A DNA stretch of 46,000 nucleotides, taken from contig NC_134027.1 in NCBI RefSeq assembly GCF_964204645.1, forward strand, positions 64,001 through 110,000, written 5' to 3'. Below the pieces are notes generated by a model. The model did not search any database and had not been told where the DNA came from. It saw nothing but the letters and a program-made list of their open reading frames with translations. Shown here piece by piece: positions 23,366 to 35,420 of this stretch (position 1 is the first letter of the stretch; each line of letters opens with the position of its first letter). The translations under genes and the position numbers were made by a program. This DNA is from Tubulanus polymorphus (lineage: Eukaryota; Nemertea; Palaeonemertea; Tubulaniformes; Tubulanidae).

Positions 23366-25744
23366 AAGCAAACTGGAGTGCACGTTTGATAGAGCGTGCA
23401 CACCAGCCATAAATAAGCCCCAAATCGTTTATTGTTTTAAGCGGTTAATAGCGGTTGATAGCCCGTCTCAACTCATATCAATATCGAGCTCTTTAGATCC
23501 ATATGATAAAAACCATCGATAGAAATGTTGTTTTCAGTCTCAAAACAAACTGTCAGAACCAATCAAATTTCCGTTTAATGGTTTATGCTTGATATCTGAA
23601 ATGGGAATTCCTTTTCATATCAGCTTATAACAGATTTCAGCTATTAACCGAGTGTCATCTTGCCTGCGCGAACTCAGTCTGTTTATGATCAGAATCAAGA
23701 CGTTTTGACTGATAAAAACCTTGAATATTATGTACCTTTATCATAGAAATATTTCTGATATGCGGGGCCTCTCCCGGACAAATCTTCATTCGCCATTAAA
23801 GTAACGAGGATCATAAAGGCCACGCTCAGTTCGTTCCGCGTTTCTGTTTTACCGGGAGAATGTTTCTAATACTTCCGCGAGGTGAGACTTCATGCTTCTG
23901 ATACCGATGACTGAGGTATCTCGAGGAAGACTTTTTTATTCAATGAGAAATTAACGAGAAACCGATTGAAAACAAAACTGCCACACTTCCGGCAACTCCA
24001 CAGCAACGAGTGACTTTGTATACGAAAAGGTGACTCTGGCAACTTAGTTGAAATTAGGACAGTCATATATACATTCATGCCATGCCCGGAACGGAACCTT
24101 TTTCGACGAAAAACCACTAAATCACTAATGAAAATGTGACTAAATTGGGGAAAACCTATGAAACCAATTCCGCGTTTTTCGAATTCTTGAACAAGTTTAG
24201 GTCGGTTTCGAAAATGTCCTTTTCAACAATGAACTTTTCACGTATTATCAATAAATGCAAACAAAATGTAGCCTAGATAAAAATGGACATTAATTTGATA
24301 AAACTTGAATTGAGTATTGATAGAAGGGTGAGAATGAGCATCATGCCAGATTCTTAAATAAAAAACCCATCCAAAATCTGGGAAGCCTATTGGTCCAGAG
24401 AAAAACAGGCATGAAATGCTGGGTCATTACGTCATTTATGACTACACCCCCACGAAGTCTTTGAGCCGCGATGAAATGTCTCAAAACTAGGAGAACATAG
24501 TTTTACGCGTAATAAACCGCCACGAAATGAAAGTATATTTTTGTACTTTGCGCCTTGCAGCAAAAGCATCAGCAGAAAAAAACTCCTAATTTGTTCAGCC
24601 TTGATCATAAACTTCAACGCAGTGAAGGATATCAGAGAACGTTTTTCTCCCCTGCACGATTGCAGCTTAACAACTACTTATGATAAAGTGGTATTCGTCT
24701 TGTAAACTGTGATACTGTTAGAATCAGAGCCGGTTTATACAGACTGTAAATATCATCATATTCCATGATGAGATATTGCACGACTGAAGCGGAGACTGAT
24801 GCTGCTGCTCGAACGATGTGGAAAAAGTGAGACAAATACAAGATGATTTTGATTGAGTGCCTTTTGTACCCGCTTCACTCCTCGGGATAAGTATAAACAA
24901 TATATATATTTAAAAAGAATCTAAAACATAACAAAAAAACTTTCTGAAATGTTGTTATTAAAGGTATTCTTTTTTCTAAAGTTTTGGATGAAAAATTGTT
25001 AGACGTTGTATAAGTATTTCTTGTGGATGGACGCTAAACTTGCAGTAGGGACTATAGTTCCACAGTTCCTGGTGGTTACCCGATCCTTGCCCTCAACCCA
25101 AATAGTTAAAACACTGGCAATCAACTCAGCTTTAAAGAAACATTTTGTGGGATTGATTACAAAATCAAGCACCTTTCCCACTTCACCATTTTTTCCAAAA
25201 TCTTTGTAAGAAAAGAATAGATTTTTGAAGGAATTAGGTATTAAGATTTTTCTTTATTCCTCTAGCTCACAACAGAAAGAGACTTGGTCCATTTGCTGTG
25301 TATAAGAATTCGTCTGATTGTCTGAACTCACTGGGGGCATTGAAACCCTGCAGCAGCAGCATTATACCCCGCTCGATTAATATTTCAAACCAATCCATCA
25401 TAATTTGTGACAACCACTCGACAATTTCTTCAGCTAATTCACGGGTATAAAATTTTGATTATTGAATTATACCGTTAATCCGAAGGCGCGCTATTAAAAT
25501 ATGCATAACACGACGAAGATATCAATCATTTTTCCTGCACAATCGTACGAATATTTCTGCATTTTTGACAGTCGCTTTACGGGTTGTTTGACTCCGGGTT
25601 TTCCCACAGGACTCGTTCACCGAGTCGACGCTATAATACCATTTGACATGCGACGAATACTGAAACGCAACTAACTGTCGATTTGAAACGTCGTTAAAAC
25701 AATAATCATAAAAATATCTCCACGTTTAAACTAGTACTAATGGT

Positions 25745-25760
25745 CACCAGGGGGCGTCTA
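25745..25760 (+). promoter_or_regulatory. CTCF-like site (plus orientation)
   Basis: CACCAGGGGGCGTCTA closely matches the CTCF core (CCASYAGRKGGCRS). It lies inside spalt intron 1, 7.4 kb from exon 1. Confidence 0.4.
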
Positions 25761-27238
25761 TGATAGTAGAATAGCCCTTTCACACTAACGCAGATAATAG
25801 ATGATATGATGAAATTCCACTGTGTATAAATCAAAGAAAAATTCTTGAGTCAAAAATTCAGAACCGATGACGCCGTGGCGTGTGAGGACAAAACAAAAAC
25901 CAGGGGTTATACGTAGATGGCGTCTAAAGATGTTTTAGGCGAAACGAAGAATGAATCTGGCAGATACCTGCACTTTATAACCCCTGAAAGTGTTTCATAC
26001 CGAACATAAATATGAAACCGGTTGAGAGAGAGGGGTGGGGGAAGAAAACATGGTTTTATCAAGAAACAACGTGTTCGCATAAGGTGAGATATCATATACA
26101 TCGGAGCATTAGATAAATAACAGCACATGTTCATAACAAGTTTGATAGACAGGTCAGGCACCGGTGAGCTAGAGAGAGATAGAGAGAAACAAAGATACCA
26201 ACATCACATTTTATACCAAACATTCGTTTTCAATAAGACACTGATATTTCAGATATTTCATTCGACTTCCCACGAAGGTGAATTTCAGCGACTCGGCTCC
26301 ACTAAGGTTGAAGAGACATCCAACGAAATATAGTCTTCATGTTATGTAAACAATTCAACTAGATCGGATTTAATCGGTCCGCGGATTGTAAAACAAACTG
26401 AGAGTTGACTTATTCCATGGTTGGACTTGATTGATTTAGTGTTCCCGGCAGGTGTGTTGGGTTTGTAGGAAACACACTTGATAAACAAGAGGTCCAAAAA
26501 CCATCTTGATGCGTGTAACGGATTCGATTTCGTCTTTGTTGTTGTTGGTTAAGATTTGGCTCTTGACGGAAATGAGTTACTTGTTGACTCTACGCGGGGT
26601 CAAACTTGAAAACTGGACCCGGTATTACGATATCCATATATACCTAACTACGTTGAATTTGGTTACGACATCAGAACCTGGTTCAAGGAAACTGGTCTCG
26701 AGTTAGTCTTGAGTTAGATCAAAATAGAAGTATGCAAATCTCGAGTTATGATGAGCTCAAACTGAAATTAATTCTCAACTGCGATGTTTCATAACAGCGG
26801 TTTTCGACGGTACGGAATTCTGCTTCAGAAGCGATGCATTATTTTAATCTTCAAAAACAGATGCTTCACGGTAACAGCAGTCAGTCAGTCAGTCGTCGGG
26901 AACACGCGCCTTCTTTAAGAAATGATGTTTCGTATCAAATGGAAAAATGAGCAAGAACGCAAGCTATGAAACATCACAGTTTAGAGCAGCTAATTGGAAA
27001 TTTGATCCAACTCGATCTGATTTCAAAATTCACTCGCTTCTAGTTGATGTACTTGTCTTATCCAAACATTGATCTGAAGTATTGAACCGCTCTGCAGGAT
27101 TGGGCGAGTATGCGGTACTTAGCCTTCTCTCGATTCGCCTAAACTAAGGCGATACCATAGAGTTAAAACTACAGGCATGAGAACACGATTTAGGGGGAAA
27201 TAATGCAAGGGTTCACAATTTTCAGAATTCAAAACCTA

Positions 27239-27365
27239 GTTCACAGTTCAGGACCCAGTTCCATAGTTCAGGACCCATTTCCACAGTAAAGGACCCAGTT
27301 CCACAGTAAAGGACCCGACCAGTTCCACAGTAAAGGACCCGACCAGTTCCACAGTTCTAGAACTA
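27239..27365 (-). repeat. core-repeat array with 20-24-bp units
   Basis: Short units of CAGTTCCACAGTAAAGGACC are spaced 20 or 24 bp apart. Flanking units read CAGTTCAGGACC. This is the same core as the 39-bp arrays, in complement, but without the 20-base spacer. Confidence 0.75.
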
Positions 27366-28119
27366 GTTTCCTGATTCTCGACCTAGATTTACAGGTTTTG
27401 GTAAAGTTCGATTCGAAATGGTGAAATTAGTTCGTTTCTAGTGGTCTTACTTAATCTGTCAAATCTAAACAGTAAATTGTGGAGCCGAGCTCCGCACAAT
27501 GGAAATATTCAACCGAATTCTAGCGACTTAAATTTCCCTTGAGAAAATATAATATTTCAGCGAACACAAATTTTCAATTATTTGTCTTCTCGAAATCAGG
27601 AGCGACAAATACGTGAGACACATGGAATATAATACCAGCACAAATACGCATTATGTTTTAAGATTTGCGTTCAAATATTGCTAACAAATAAACATCTGAG
27701 TTTACTTTAACTATAATACATTAAAACCTATAGTCAAATAAAGCTTAACAGCGCATTATAGCCTTCTTATATTCTATTTACTAATATTAACAAATCGACG
27801 AATTCGCAAACACGGAAAGTGCATTTTCACACTTGATCGAGTCAAAATATTGACACCTTCAAAAGCACGCACATGTAACCATTCTGTGTATGAATAAACG
27901 ATATTGGATATTTTTATAGTTATCGCCATGAATAAAGACAGGCCTGGTTACTAGGTTGGCTACTCGATATAGGGTTTCAATTACTATTATATATTCTGTT
28001 TGCATTAGTTTGAAATAGTAATAAGTTGATTAATAGGTTTAGATTGAGGGGAGTAACATGAGCCACCGGTAGTAGCTGGAGTAGTCAACCGGACAGGGAC
28101 TGTGTGTTTCTCATAACAA

Positions 28120-28245
28120 AACATCAGGATCCAGTTCTACAGTTACAATTATTTCGTGTTCAATGTTTTAAAACCTTTAAGAGCCAAATCTTTATTCATA
28201 ACTGTGTAACTGGGTCCCGGATCCAGTTCCACAGTTGTGAGTTAC
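28120..28245. repeat. dispersed core copies in both orientations
   Basis: ATCCAGTTCTACAGTTACA near 28130 and GTGTAACTGGGTCCCGGATCC near 28203, the latter running straight into CAGTTCCACAGTTGTGAG. The core and its complement abut as an imperfect palindrome. Confidence 0.6.
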
Positions 28246-30550
28246 AGTTGAAACTAGGCTCATTTTCGATGAGTTGATTCTGAGTCAAATCCTTTCTCAA
28301 AGCTGACTAGATCTGATTACAGTACATACAGTGTAATTATTGATTGCTAATATTTGTTTGTTCTGAAATAGTAAAATTATTGTCTCGTTAAACAGAATCC
28401 TGCTTGTTGATTTATTTTACAAAGATGAAAATATAAATGTTTCCAAAACACAAAAGGTATTTCGACCAATGTCTATATCAATAAGAGGGGAGATAACGAT
28501 CAGGAAGTGTGCGTTGATCCAACATTTAAGATTAGAAATAATTCTATCAAAATTTCGGTCGAAAATCAAACATTCGCTTTTTAATAATACTTGGAACGAG
28601 CCAGTCCCTGGAATACGGGGAATCCCAATAGGGAAGCCCAACCCAGTTCGCTGATCTTTTCAAAGCAACAATCCTTTATTCTTATCACAAATTATTATTA
28701 TTATATAACAAGGTAACCAGAGCTTAGCGTGGTTGTTTTGGCTCCATTTTGAGTGGGGTTTCTCGACAAGTTTGAAATGATGATTTGAGCCGTGGTTACG
28801 TCATTTTACTTACATAGCCTTTATCGTTAAGAACCCACGCATATTTTCACAGTCGGCCGGGAATCTGTGAACAGAAGAATTCAAGAGCTCTCTTCTTTAT
28901 TTGCCAAGGTGAAATCGAAACATAAGTGTGAAAACATTACGAAACGTTTCACTGTATCCGAAATCCATCAAAACAATAAAAACAGTTGTTCTTTTGATAA
29001 TATTTTCATTTAGATTTAGAAAACCGTTATTAAACAGATTTTGTATCTTCAGTAGAAATCAAATGGCGAATGACTAAGATCGTATGAGTATAATCGAAAG
29101 AATGGAATCTAGAAAGGACGGATAAACATAAATACAGGCACCTTTTCGAATATTAGTGACGACTAACTAAGATCGAATAACTTAAGTGTAAGGAATGAAA
29201 TCTTATGACGAATATGAGCAACAAATGAAATTAGAGAGTAAAAGAGCCTATATGTTCTCGGTTATTCGACAGTCGAATAGATTTTACCCGAAGCCATGTT
29301 CTAAAAATGTATAGTTTTCACGAATTCATTAAAAAGCGGAAATTCAGACGGTATTTTGTCCCGACTGAAAGCGACGTCATGTTTAAAACATGTTCACAAA
29401 GGAAACTAAAACTAATGACAATACATTAACTTTCTCTCTTGAATATAGCTATAGATTTATACAACATATTCTTCAGTAATTGGTGCTTTTTCGATCATCA
29501 AAAATTCTCATTATTCCAGGCTATATAATTAACCTTATATTAGAAATCAATGCCAGCCATTGTACGGTGCCCGACGTAGAGGTGCAAAACAATCTTAAAC
29601 AATAGCCCAGCAATTTTAACAAATCCTATTAAGCTGCCTATTATATATTTTCATATGAATGGATTAATTTCTGGAGCAGATGAATGCCCTGACACCTTCG
29701 GGATGTCATAATCTATCAGACAGCGCCGAATAAAAGGCTATTAGGTCATTTTTGCCTGAAGCGATTGGGCAATAATTCTATTGGTGGTTTAGACATTGCT
29801 ATGATATTAAAAACGACAAGGTCTAATTGATAGTTTTATTGTAACGAGGAGCGAAATTGGGCGGTATTTTTGTTATAGATTTCGCGGTTTAAACTAATGT
29901 CGTCCCCGGAGACTTTGAAACTAAGCCCGCTGCAACCGTACAACTTCAACATGTATGGGTGGGGAAGCATTGGAAATGCCACAATTCAACAAATCCTAAA
30001 ATATTGAAATCAAAGTTACGAAAAAATGAAGCCTGACTTAGAAATTGAGAAAAAATTAAGGAAATATGATCTAAGGCTGAAAATCACTACTTTAACTCGT
30101 CCTGTGTCTAACAATCAGAAGTAAATGAACTTAAATTCAATTGACCAAAAGTCGTATACTGGAAACCAGCATGAAATATCGTGTTTTGGAAACTCACTAG
30201 AAGCTTTTGAAAACGATTAAATTTCTTTAAAACATAGATTTACCAGAAAAGGAGAAATTTGAAATATTGATTTTATATGAAATTCGCATGAGAACAAGTG
30301 AACATGATCGACATTTGAATTTATGTCTTATTTCAAATAAGTTCAACAATACTTCAATTTGACCAATTCAACAGTGACGAATACACATAGATATGAATTA
30401 TAGTGAGATTCTAATGTTACTGTATAATTCTGTCTATGTTTATAATGAGATTATTGTCGGTTTTGAGTGAATTCTAACTGTTTATATTTGACAAATTCTG
30501 GTCTAACTCGGTGAGAAGAAACCTGGCCGTGTGAATGAACTGGAACCGGA

Positions 30551-30630
30551 ATTTCTAATTATAAATCTTCGGTAGCGAGTTGAGGAAGTTGAATGAGTAA
30601 ATAAATTCATTTACTCATTTCTAATTATAC
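30551..30630 (+). repeat. hairpin between 13-bp direct repeats
   Basis: ATTTCTAATTATA occurs at about 30551 and again at about 30617. Between the copies, an 11-bp perfect inverted repeat (AATGAGTAAAT at 30592, ATTTACTCATT at 30609) forms a hairpin. The sequence just before, GAATGAACTGGAACCGGAAT, recurs near 42457 as GAATGAACCGGGACCGAAAT, so this is part of a low-copy dispersed repeat. Confidence 0.5.
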
Positions 30631-31312
30631 CCTTTTAATTCTAACAAAAAAAAATCCGACTATTATCTGTACTTCAATTTCTGATATGAAAATTAAAAGA
30701 AAAAAAACCGTTTCCTTATCAGGTTTGACTGGTGGGTTTGACAAAAACATAAATCAAATCAATCAAGTAAATAAAAGGGACACGAATCGCTATTCGAAGA
30801 TGAGAGATCAGTTCTGAGAAGGCGACTCGCAGCTCGCGGCTGCAGCGCTGCCAGAAGCGCCATCACTGATCCCGCGAGCTAGTTACATTTCTGCGAAAAC
30901 CGTCGCTGAATCCAAACCTGCATCTCGGCTATCCTGACCTCAAACCGCGGACATTCATTTGTCAAAATTTCTATATAACTGTTTTATGCCCGTATAAGAA
31001 AAGAATTTCGAACATTAATTCCGGTTTTTATGCCCTTCGTGTATGAAACAGTTTCAATGCGCGCTCCGGGTCTTTATAATAGAAAACATCACAATCAACC
31101 AGACGAAACTTTATAGAAGAATAAAGAATTATGAGCGATCATTTTAAACAATAAATCATTTTGACCCCGAATTCTGGCTTTCCTATTAGTTCCATATGAA
31201 CCTGTGGAAATTGATGATGATATCTTCAATTATTGAAGACCAAACACAAAAGACGTTCTTTCTCGGTTATTTATGCTGAATTCCATAAACGTCTTATTTA
31301 AAAAGCACATCG

Positions 31313-31408
31313 TTTGACACGGAGATGCAGAGCGGTTGGTTCTCCAGACCCACGCCCGGGTTTGACACGGAGATGCAGAGCGGTTGGTTATCCAGACCCA
31401 CACCCGGG
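31313..31408 (+). repeat. 48-bp tandem duplication
   Basis: Two adjacent 48-bp units, starting TTTGACACGGAGATGCAGAG, differ at only two positions. The duplication is therefore recent. The unit contains AGCGGTTGGTT and CCCGGGTTTGACAC, which faintly recall tRNA A and B boxes. Confidence 0.85.
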
Positions 31409-33111
31409 TTTTAAAGGCTAGCTGAAGAGGATAAAGTAATGTTCTGGTTCCAGTATTTTATGAAATTTTATTAAACATGGCGAGACTTTTAATTCTAAAT
31501 CGTAATAATTAAAGTCTGATGATATTTTCTCGATGTGAATAATGGTGTTCTCCGCTGGACTCAGAATTTAACTTATAAGCGCCGAGAACAGTTCTGATTT
31601 TCGTAAAATGCCAAATTCACATTTATAAATAACTCAGTCATAATATAATGGTTTTTGTTATAAGTATTTCCCCTCGGTTGCCCCAATGTTTACTGTAGAT
31701 TTTATTTATATAATTTCAAACACGTCTCTGGTGGGTAATGTTTGTACTGGCGGTAGACTGGTTACTGGTAGTAGTGGTCAGGGTTACACCTGAGCCGTCA
31801 AACATCACTAAACGCGCCATACCACTGTATATTATCATTATTCAAACGCTCTATCAATTTTCAGATGGAAAGTTTATGACGGCCAGAAGTAAATATTAAC
31901 ATGGAAATATACCCGGAGATGAAGGTGATAATTATAACCAGCACGAGCAGCAGTAACAGCGGCGGCGGCCCCCGGGAAGATATACTATACAGCACGTGTT
32001 TTAATTCTATAGAAATTAAAAATGAACAATGAAATATTAATTAGAGAAGTCATTTCAGTTTCGGTACTCAGAAAGTTAATGTCGTTTTATAAGTCGGGTA
32101 TTATTTTGATTCTAAATTAAGCAGACCGTATTCAGTTATTTTGTTATCCCCTCGGGAACTATGATACTCTCTAAAATATAGTTATTATGAAATTTAGGTA
32201 AGAGTAAAAATGCTGATGAATCTGATGTCATCTTCTTGCACACTTCGATCCGTTTAACCATCAGGTCTAAACAAAAGGAGTGTCGGAAATATGGCACACA
32301 TGTGTGCGGCGCAGACATGACGACATTCCAGAGCTCCCTGTCTCCTTGCAGCTGCAGTGATAACTGACAGCTCTGTGATAGCTTAACACCGATAGCTGAC
32401 AGCTTCCAGGCTACATTTTGTCAACAGAAATATAACAATTATATGATAAGGGTTTATGGCCCACCTGGCAAATCCTCAGAAATTTATATGGCTCGTAAAG
32501 AAAATCCACAATGAAAGGAAAAAGGGTTTTGAAATATTACGTAACGATCGAGAGGAAGAGAGAGTGAAAATTTCAACATGAAAAATTTATGAATTTATCC
32601 CTCGGAAGATGACGCAAACCTGAACGTGCTTAAACTAGTATAGATTTTTGAGACCGCGGAATAATTTGATATTGAAAACTTTGAGAAGCGAAAAAATATT
32701 AAAAACTTCATATAAAAAAAAACTAGTAGAAAATTACCTGAGAAATGATCCGTTGAGATTCACAGTAGAATACTACACTATAGCAGAGGACAAGATCTCA
32801 GAAATCTGTTCCCAAAAAATATTTTCAGTCACTTTCGGTTAAATCGTCCTTTTCTGTATCAATAAATCCGTGACTTGTAACAATTCACTAATTTCCCCGT
32901 TCGAATATTTTAGTCCAAAAATTCCATTTTTTCCTCCTCGATCGCATTGGAAAACACTGAGGGGGGTCTGTCGTGGTCTGTCTGACAAGCCGAACTAATC
33001 AAACCAGTTAAACCTTACAACACATCGAACACACACTCGAACTCCGCCGAGAAAACTTAAAACTATTAAAAAAAGATTTTGAAAAAATTCTATAATTTTG
33101 ATTAAACTTAC

Positions 33112-33226
33112 CGTCATTTTCTGCAGTAGTTTGGTCGGGAATAGTAGTCGAACTAATCGGTGGTTGTGATGAGAGTAATTCGTCAGAGCCGAGATGTTGC
33201 GGATTCGACTGCTTGCGACGAGACAT
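33112..33226 (-). CDS. sall: spalt/SALL-family transcription factor, coding exon 1
   Basis: This exon gives the first 38 residues plus one base. The protein opens with MSRRKQSNPQHL, which closely matches the N-terminal motif that recruits the NuRD co-repressor complex in SALL proteins. The rest is a short Ser/Pro/Thr-rich linker. The ATG at 33226 is the first in-frame ATG after an in-frame stop at 33320-33322, and it has A at -3. The exon ends at a perfect GTAAGT donor (33106-33111) in phase 1. That phase joins exactly to exon 2: the last G plus TT makes Val39. Vertebrate SALL genes likewise have a tiny first coding exon with this motif and a large second exon. The protein is expected in the nucleus as a developmental repressor. 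The match was made by eye and the symbol is at family level; I cannot tell which paralogue if the species has several. Confidence 0.9.
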
Positions 33227-33290
33227 GCTGAATAATCTTTGACGTAAATGATGCAAAAACTCGACTGATATCGCGTACGCTACTGCGCAT
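33183..33290 (-). CDS. overlapping upstream ORF in the spalt leader (35 codons)
   Basis: An ATG at 33290 with G at -3 opens a 35-codon frame. It runs across the main spalt start at 33226 in a different frame and ends at TGA (33183-33185), 41 bases inside coding exon 1. If the mRNA starts upstream of 33290, ribosomes using this ATG would bypass the MSRRKQ start, so the uORF would lower translation of the main frame. The peptide resembles nothing I know. The call depends on the leader being unspliced and on the predicted start site, neither of which can be confirmed here. Confidence 0.4.
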   Translation of the reverse strand: MRSSVRDISRVFASFTSKIIQHVSSQAVESATSRL

Positions 33291-33676
33291 GCCTGAATTA
33301 TGATATTACTGAAGAGAGATTATCATAACGGAACAGAAAGAGAGCCTTTCATTGGTGTTCAGCGCCGTGCAACTACAGTCGTAAGTCCTGCCCTACGGAA
33401 GCTATGAATCAATTCAGTTGTAAATCCAAACAATTATTACTTCTCCACGCGGCGAGATGAGCGAGAGAGAGAGAGTGAGTTGAGAGAGAGCTCCGGCAGA
33501 TGCGTCCGTCTTCTGCGCGAGTAAGAACGAGTTTGTGAGAATCTGTGTGTGTGTAACCTTTGATAGGATCGCCTCGCAGCCGAGCGCACCGCACAATCAA
33601 ATACACCTTCACAGAAAGCGACGCTCTGCTGAGAGAGAAGGGGAGGCTGCCGCGGTTTAAAGTCGCGACGCAGATT
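33227..33676 (-). other. proposed 5' leader of the spalt transcript
   Basis: This is the stretch between the predicted initiator and the first coding ATG, about 450 nt if unspliced. On the transcript strand it is CT-rich (CTCTCT runs near 33461-33492) and richer in CpG than the surrounding DNA. Three upstream ATGs lie in its 3' third. An alternative is an intron in the leader with a more distal promoter. Confidence 0.45.
33323..33352 (-). CDS. short upstream ORF in the spalt leader (9 codons)
   Basis: An ATG at 33352 opens a 9-codon frame ending in TGA at 33323-33325. A further ATG at 33326 overlaps that stop and opens a 6-codon frame ending in TAA at 33306. With the uORF at 33290 this makes three upstream AUGs in the last 130 nt of the proposed leader, while the preceding 320 nt have none. 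Both peptides are too short to carry recognisable function. Confidence 0.3.
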   Translation of the reverse strand: MKGSLSVPL

Positions 33677-33708
33677 GACACTAGTTTGTGATCTTAAGAA
33701 TTATATAA
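33670..33708 (-). promoter_or_regulatory. candidate spalt core promoter (TATA + initiator)
   Basis: On the minus strand a TTATATAA box lies at 33701-33708. A perfect initiator match (YYANWYY, read as TCAATCT) places +1 at 33676, 31 bases from the first T of TATATAA, which is the standard TATA-to-start spacing. The surrounding 33.4-33.76 kb is CpG-rich and the first coding ATG follows 450 nt downstream. A TATA-like 8-mer is common in AT-rich DNA; the spacing and position are what support this call. Confidence 0.5.
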
Positions 33709-34776
33709 CCCCAACACGATTCGCATCGAGGTGTTTCGATTTTTGGACGGCGCGCTTTTGTCAACCGGGGGTAATTTTCATACACGACAAATTATCAATC
33801 ACTGGTTCCTTTGTTTCCTGTTCGTCGCGGTTGATCGTATAAACCTCTATAGCAGGGTCGTTGTTTTAAGGTGTCGACCACGCATTCTTATACTCAATTA
33901 GAAATAGGAACATTAAAAATCATTTATAAGTCTCTCTCGAAACGCGATATGTTTTAGACATTAATCATAATTTGTGCCGCGGGTCACGTGATTATATCGT
34001 ATACGATACAATAAAATAGCAATTCATATTTCAAACAAAGCATTTCCGGCGAAAGAGCAATTTTTAGAAAGGAAACTTCTTAGCGATAAAATCAACCGCC
34101 AGATCTTTATGTTCAAGAGGTAGGAATTATTGAGTATAAGTCGTTAACTCTGCGGAAGTGATTTTCGGCTCCGGTTTTTATCCGGAGGCGATCGATATTT
34201 TTCATATTCGTTTGATGCTAAAAAGTCAATGGAGGAATTTGATGAAAGAATTTCTATGAAACAAAAGTTAAAACTTGAATATCCTAGAGTTTAGATAACT
34301 TGTTTATTGATGATTTTGAAAACTATGTAAGCATTTATATGAAATGTGCCAACGAATAATACTTAAATACCTCTGATAATTAACCATTTTGGGAATTATA
34401 AATTTAGTTTGACAGAAATTCAGTAATTTGTGTTTGATTCACGATAAGTTCTAGGAATCTAGAAATCAGTTAATTATTGTCAAATACATAAGTATTAGAT
34501 AACTTTATGGTCAAATTCAAAGCAAGCACTGTGGAACTGGGTCCTGTTGTGGTCGCTGTTTTTTCTCAGGGTGTGGCCGGTGATAAGCTGGTTTTTGTTT
34601 GAAGAAGTTATCTCTCGGGTGTATTGTGTATTGTGTGTGGAGGAGATGGTTTGATATCAGTTTGATATCAGTCAATCTGATTGGTCGACTATCTCTCATC
34701 AATCAATCACACACAGTTATATGAAATCCATAATTTATCTGGCGTGCTCCACCTCCCCGCTACCACCACCACCAGC

Positions 34777-34808
<32 letters not shown>
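34777..34808. repeat. AGC trinucleotide microsatellite
   Basis: About ten AGC/AGT triplets after ACCACCACC. It gives a serine run in a short open frame (34681-35025) that otherwise has no recognisable features. Confidence 0.8.
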
Positions 34809-35139
34809 TCTCCCTCTCCCTCCTTACAGCAGCAACGCGCACTACTCACACACAACGCATCTCAATAGCTGCTATACTGATCTAGTTCAGATGTCATCAC
34901 AGAAGAATAAGAAAAAATCCGTTTCACCACATCGAATCTTGAATCGTAATGGAGCCATCTTTCTACCGCTACATAGGGGTCCCACTGTCTTAGTCATTAC
35001 ACATAGTGTTACTCTTAACCAATAAAACTCTCTCAGATCTTTTAGTCATTTATATGAATGTTCAGCGCGCGTTCCATTTCACGTTGATAAAACCAAAAAT
35101 AAAACTAATATTGGGGTGCTTGAGAACATACTATTTAGA

Positions 35140-35420
35140 ATAATGGTCAGTCTTGAGAGCGTAGTCTAGAAACTAGAAGCGGGCATAGTCTTAAGTCAAA
35201 GTCATTAACATGTTATAACTTCACAAATCTGAAGCCGAGGTCGCTGTGGTTAGCATTAACTGTACAACTTGGGTCATTTGCACAGTCATGGTTTCGATCT
35301 AAGACTATAGTCAAAGAGCATCTTAGTTCTACAACCGATCTAATAACTTAAGACTAGCCTTTAGAGATTCGAGACCACCTTTGGGCTTAAGTCCCGACTG
35401 TGCAACTGGACCCGGGCTCA
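35140..35420 (+). repeat. dispersed repeat copy, long version
   Basis: Contains GTCTTAAGTCAAAGTC, TTAGTTCTACAACCGATCT, AACTTAAGACTAGCC, TTTGGGCTTAAGTC and GTGCAACTGGACCC in order. Segments match copies at 975-1130, 8905-8960 and 41.76-41.89 kb. It is the fullest copy in the window. No coding capacity or terminal repeats were seen. Confidence 0.55.

Larger units (their letters stand above)
10248..33111 (-). other. spalt intron 1 (about 22.9 kb)
   Basis: The intron is bounded by the exon 1 donor and exon 2 acceptor, both phase 1. It contains repeats and no convincing exon. 10.29-10.45 kb: dispersed repeat. 10.5-15.1 kb: AT-rich unique sequence with a small imperfect hairpin at 13227-13262. 15.2-15.6 kb: 39-bp array. 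15.65-18.5 kb: unique sequence. 18.57-19.18 kb: composite tRNA-related repeat. 19.2-23.1 kb: mostly unique, with a 16-base C run at 22062. 23.19-23.36 kb: core-repeat array. 23.4-27.2 kb: unique sequence with a CTCF-like site at 25745. 27.24-27.37 and 28.12-28.24 kb: core-repeat copies. 28.3-31.3 kb: unique AT-rich sequence. 31.31-31.41 kb: 48-bp duplication. 31.4-33.1 kb: nothing recognised. Spalt introns often hold enhancers, but none can be assigned by eye. Confidence 0.85.

Noticed and set aside
24999-25253. Minus-strand open frame of about 84 codons containing INPTKCFFKAEL
   Set aside because: It looks more protein-like than its neighbours, but it has no in-frame ATG, no recognised domain and no clear splice acceptor, and the opposite strand is equally open. 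A protein search of this frame would settle it; a hit to any known family would revive it.
33409-33681. 90-codon minus-strand frame in the spalt leader
   Set aside because: Its apparent start is GTG, there is no ATG in it, and it overlaps the predicted promoter and CT-rich leader.
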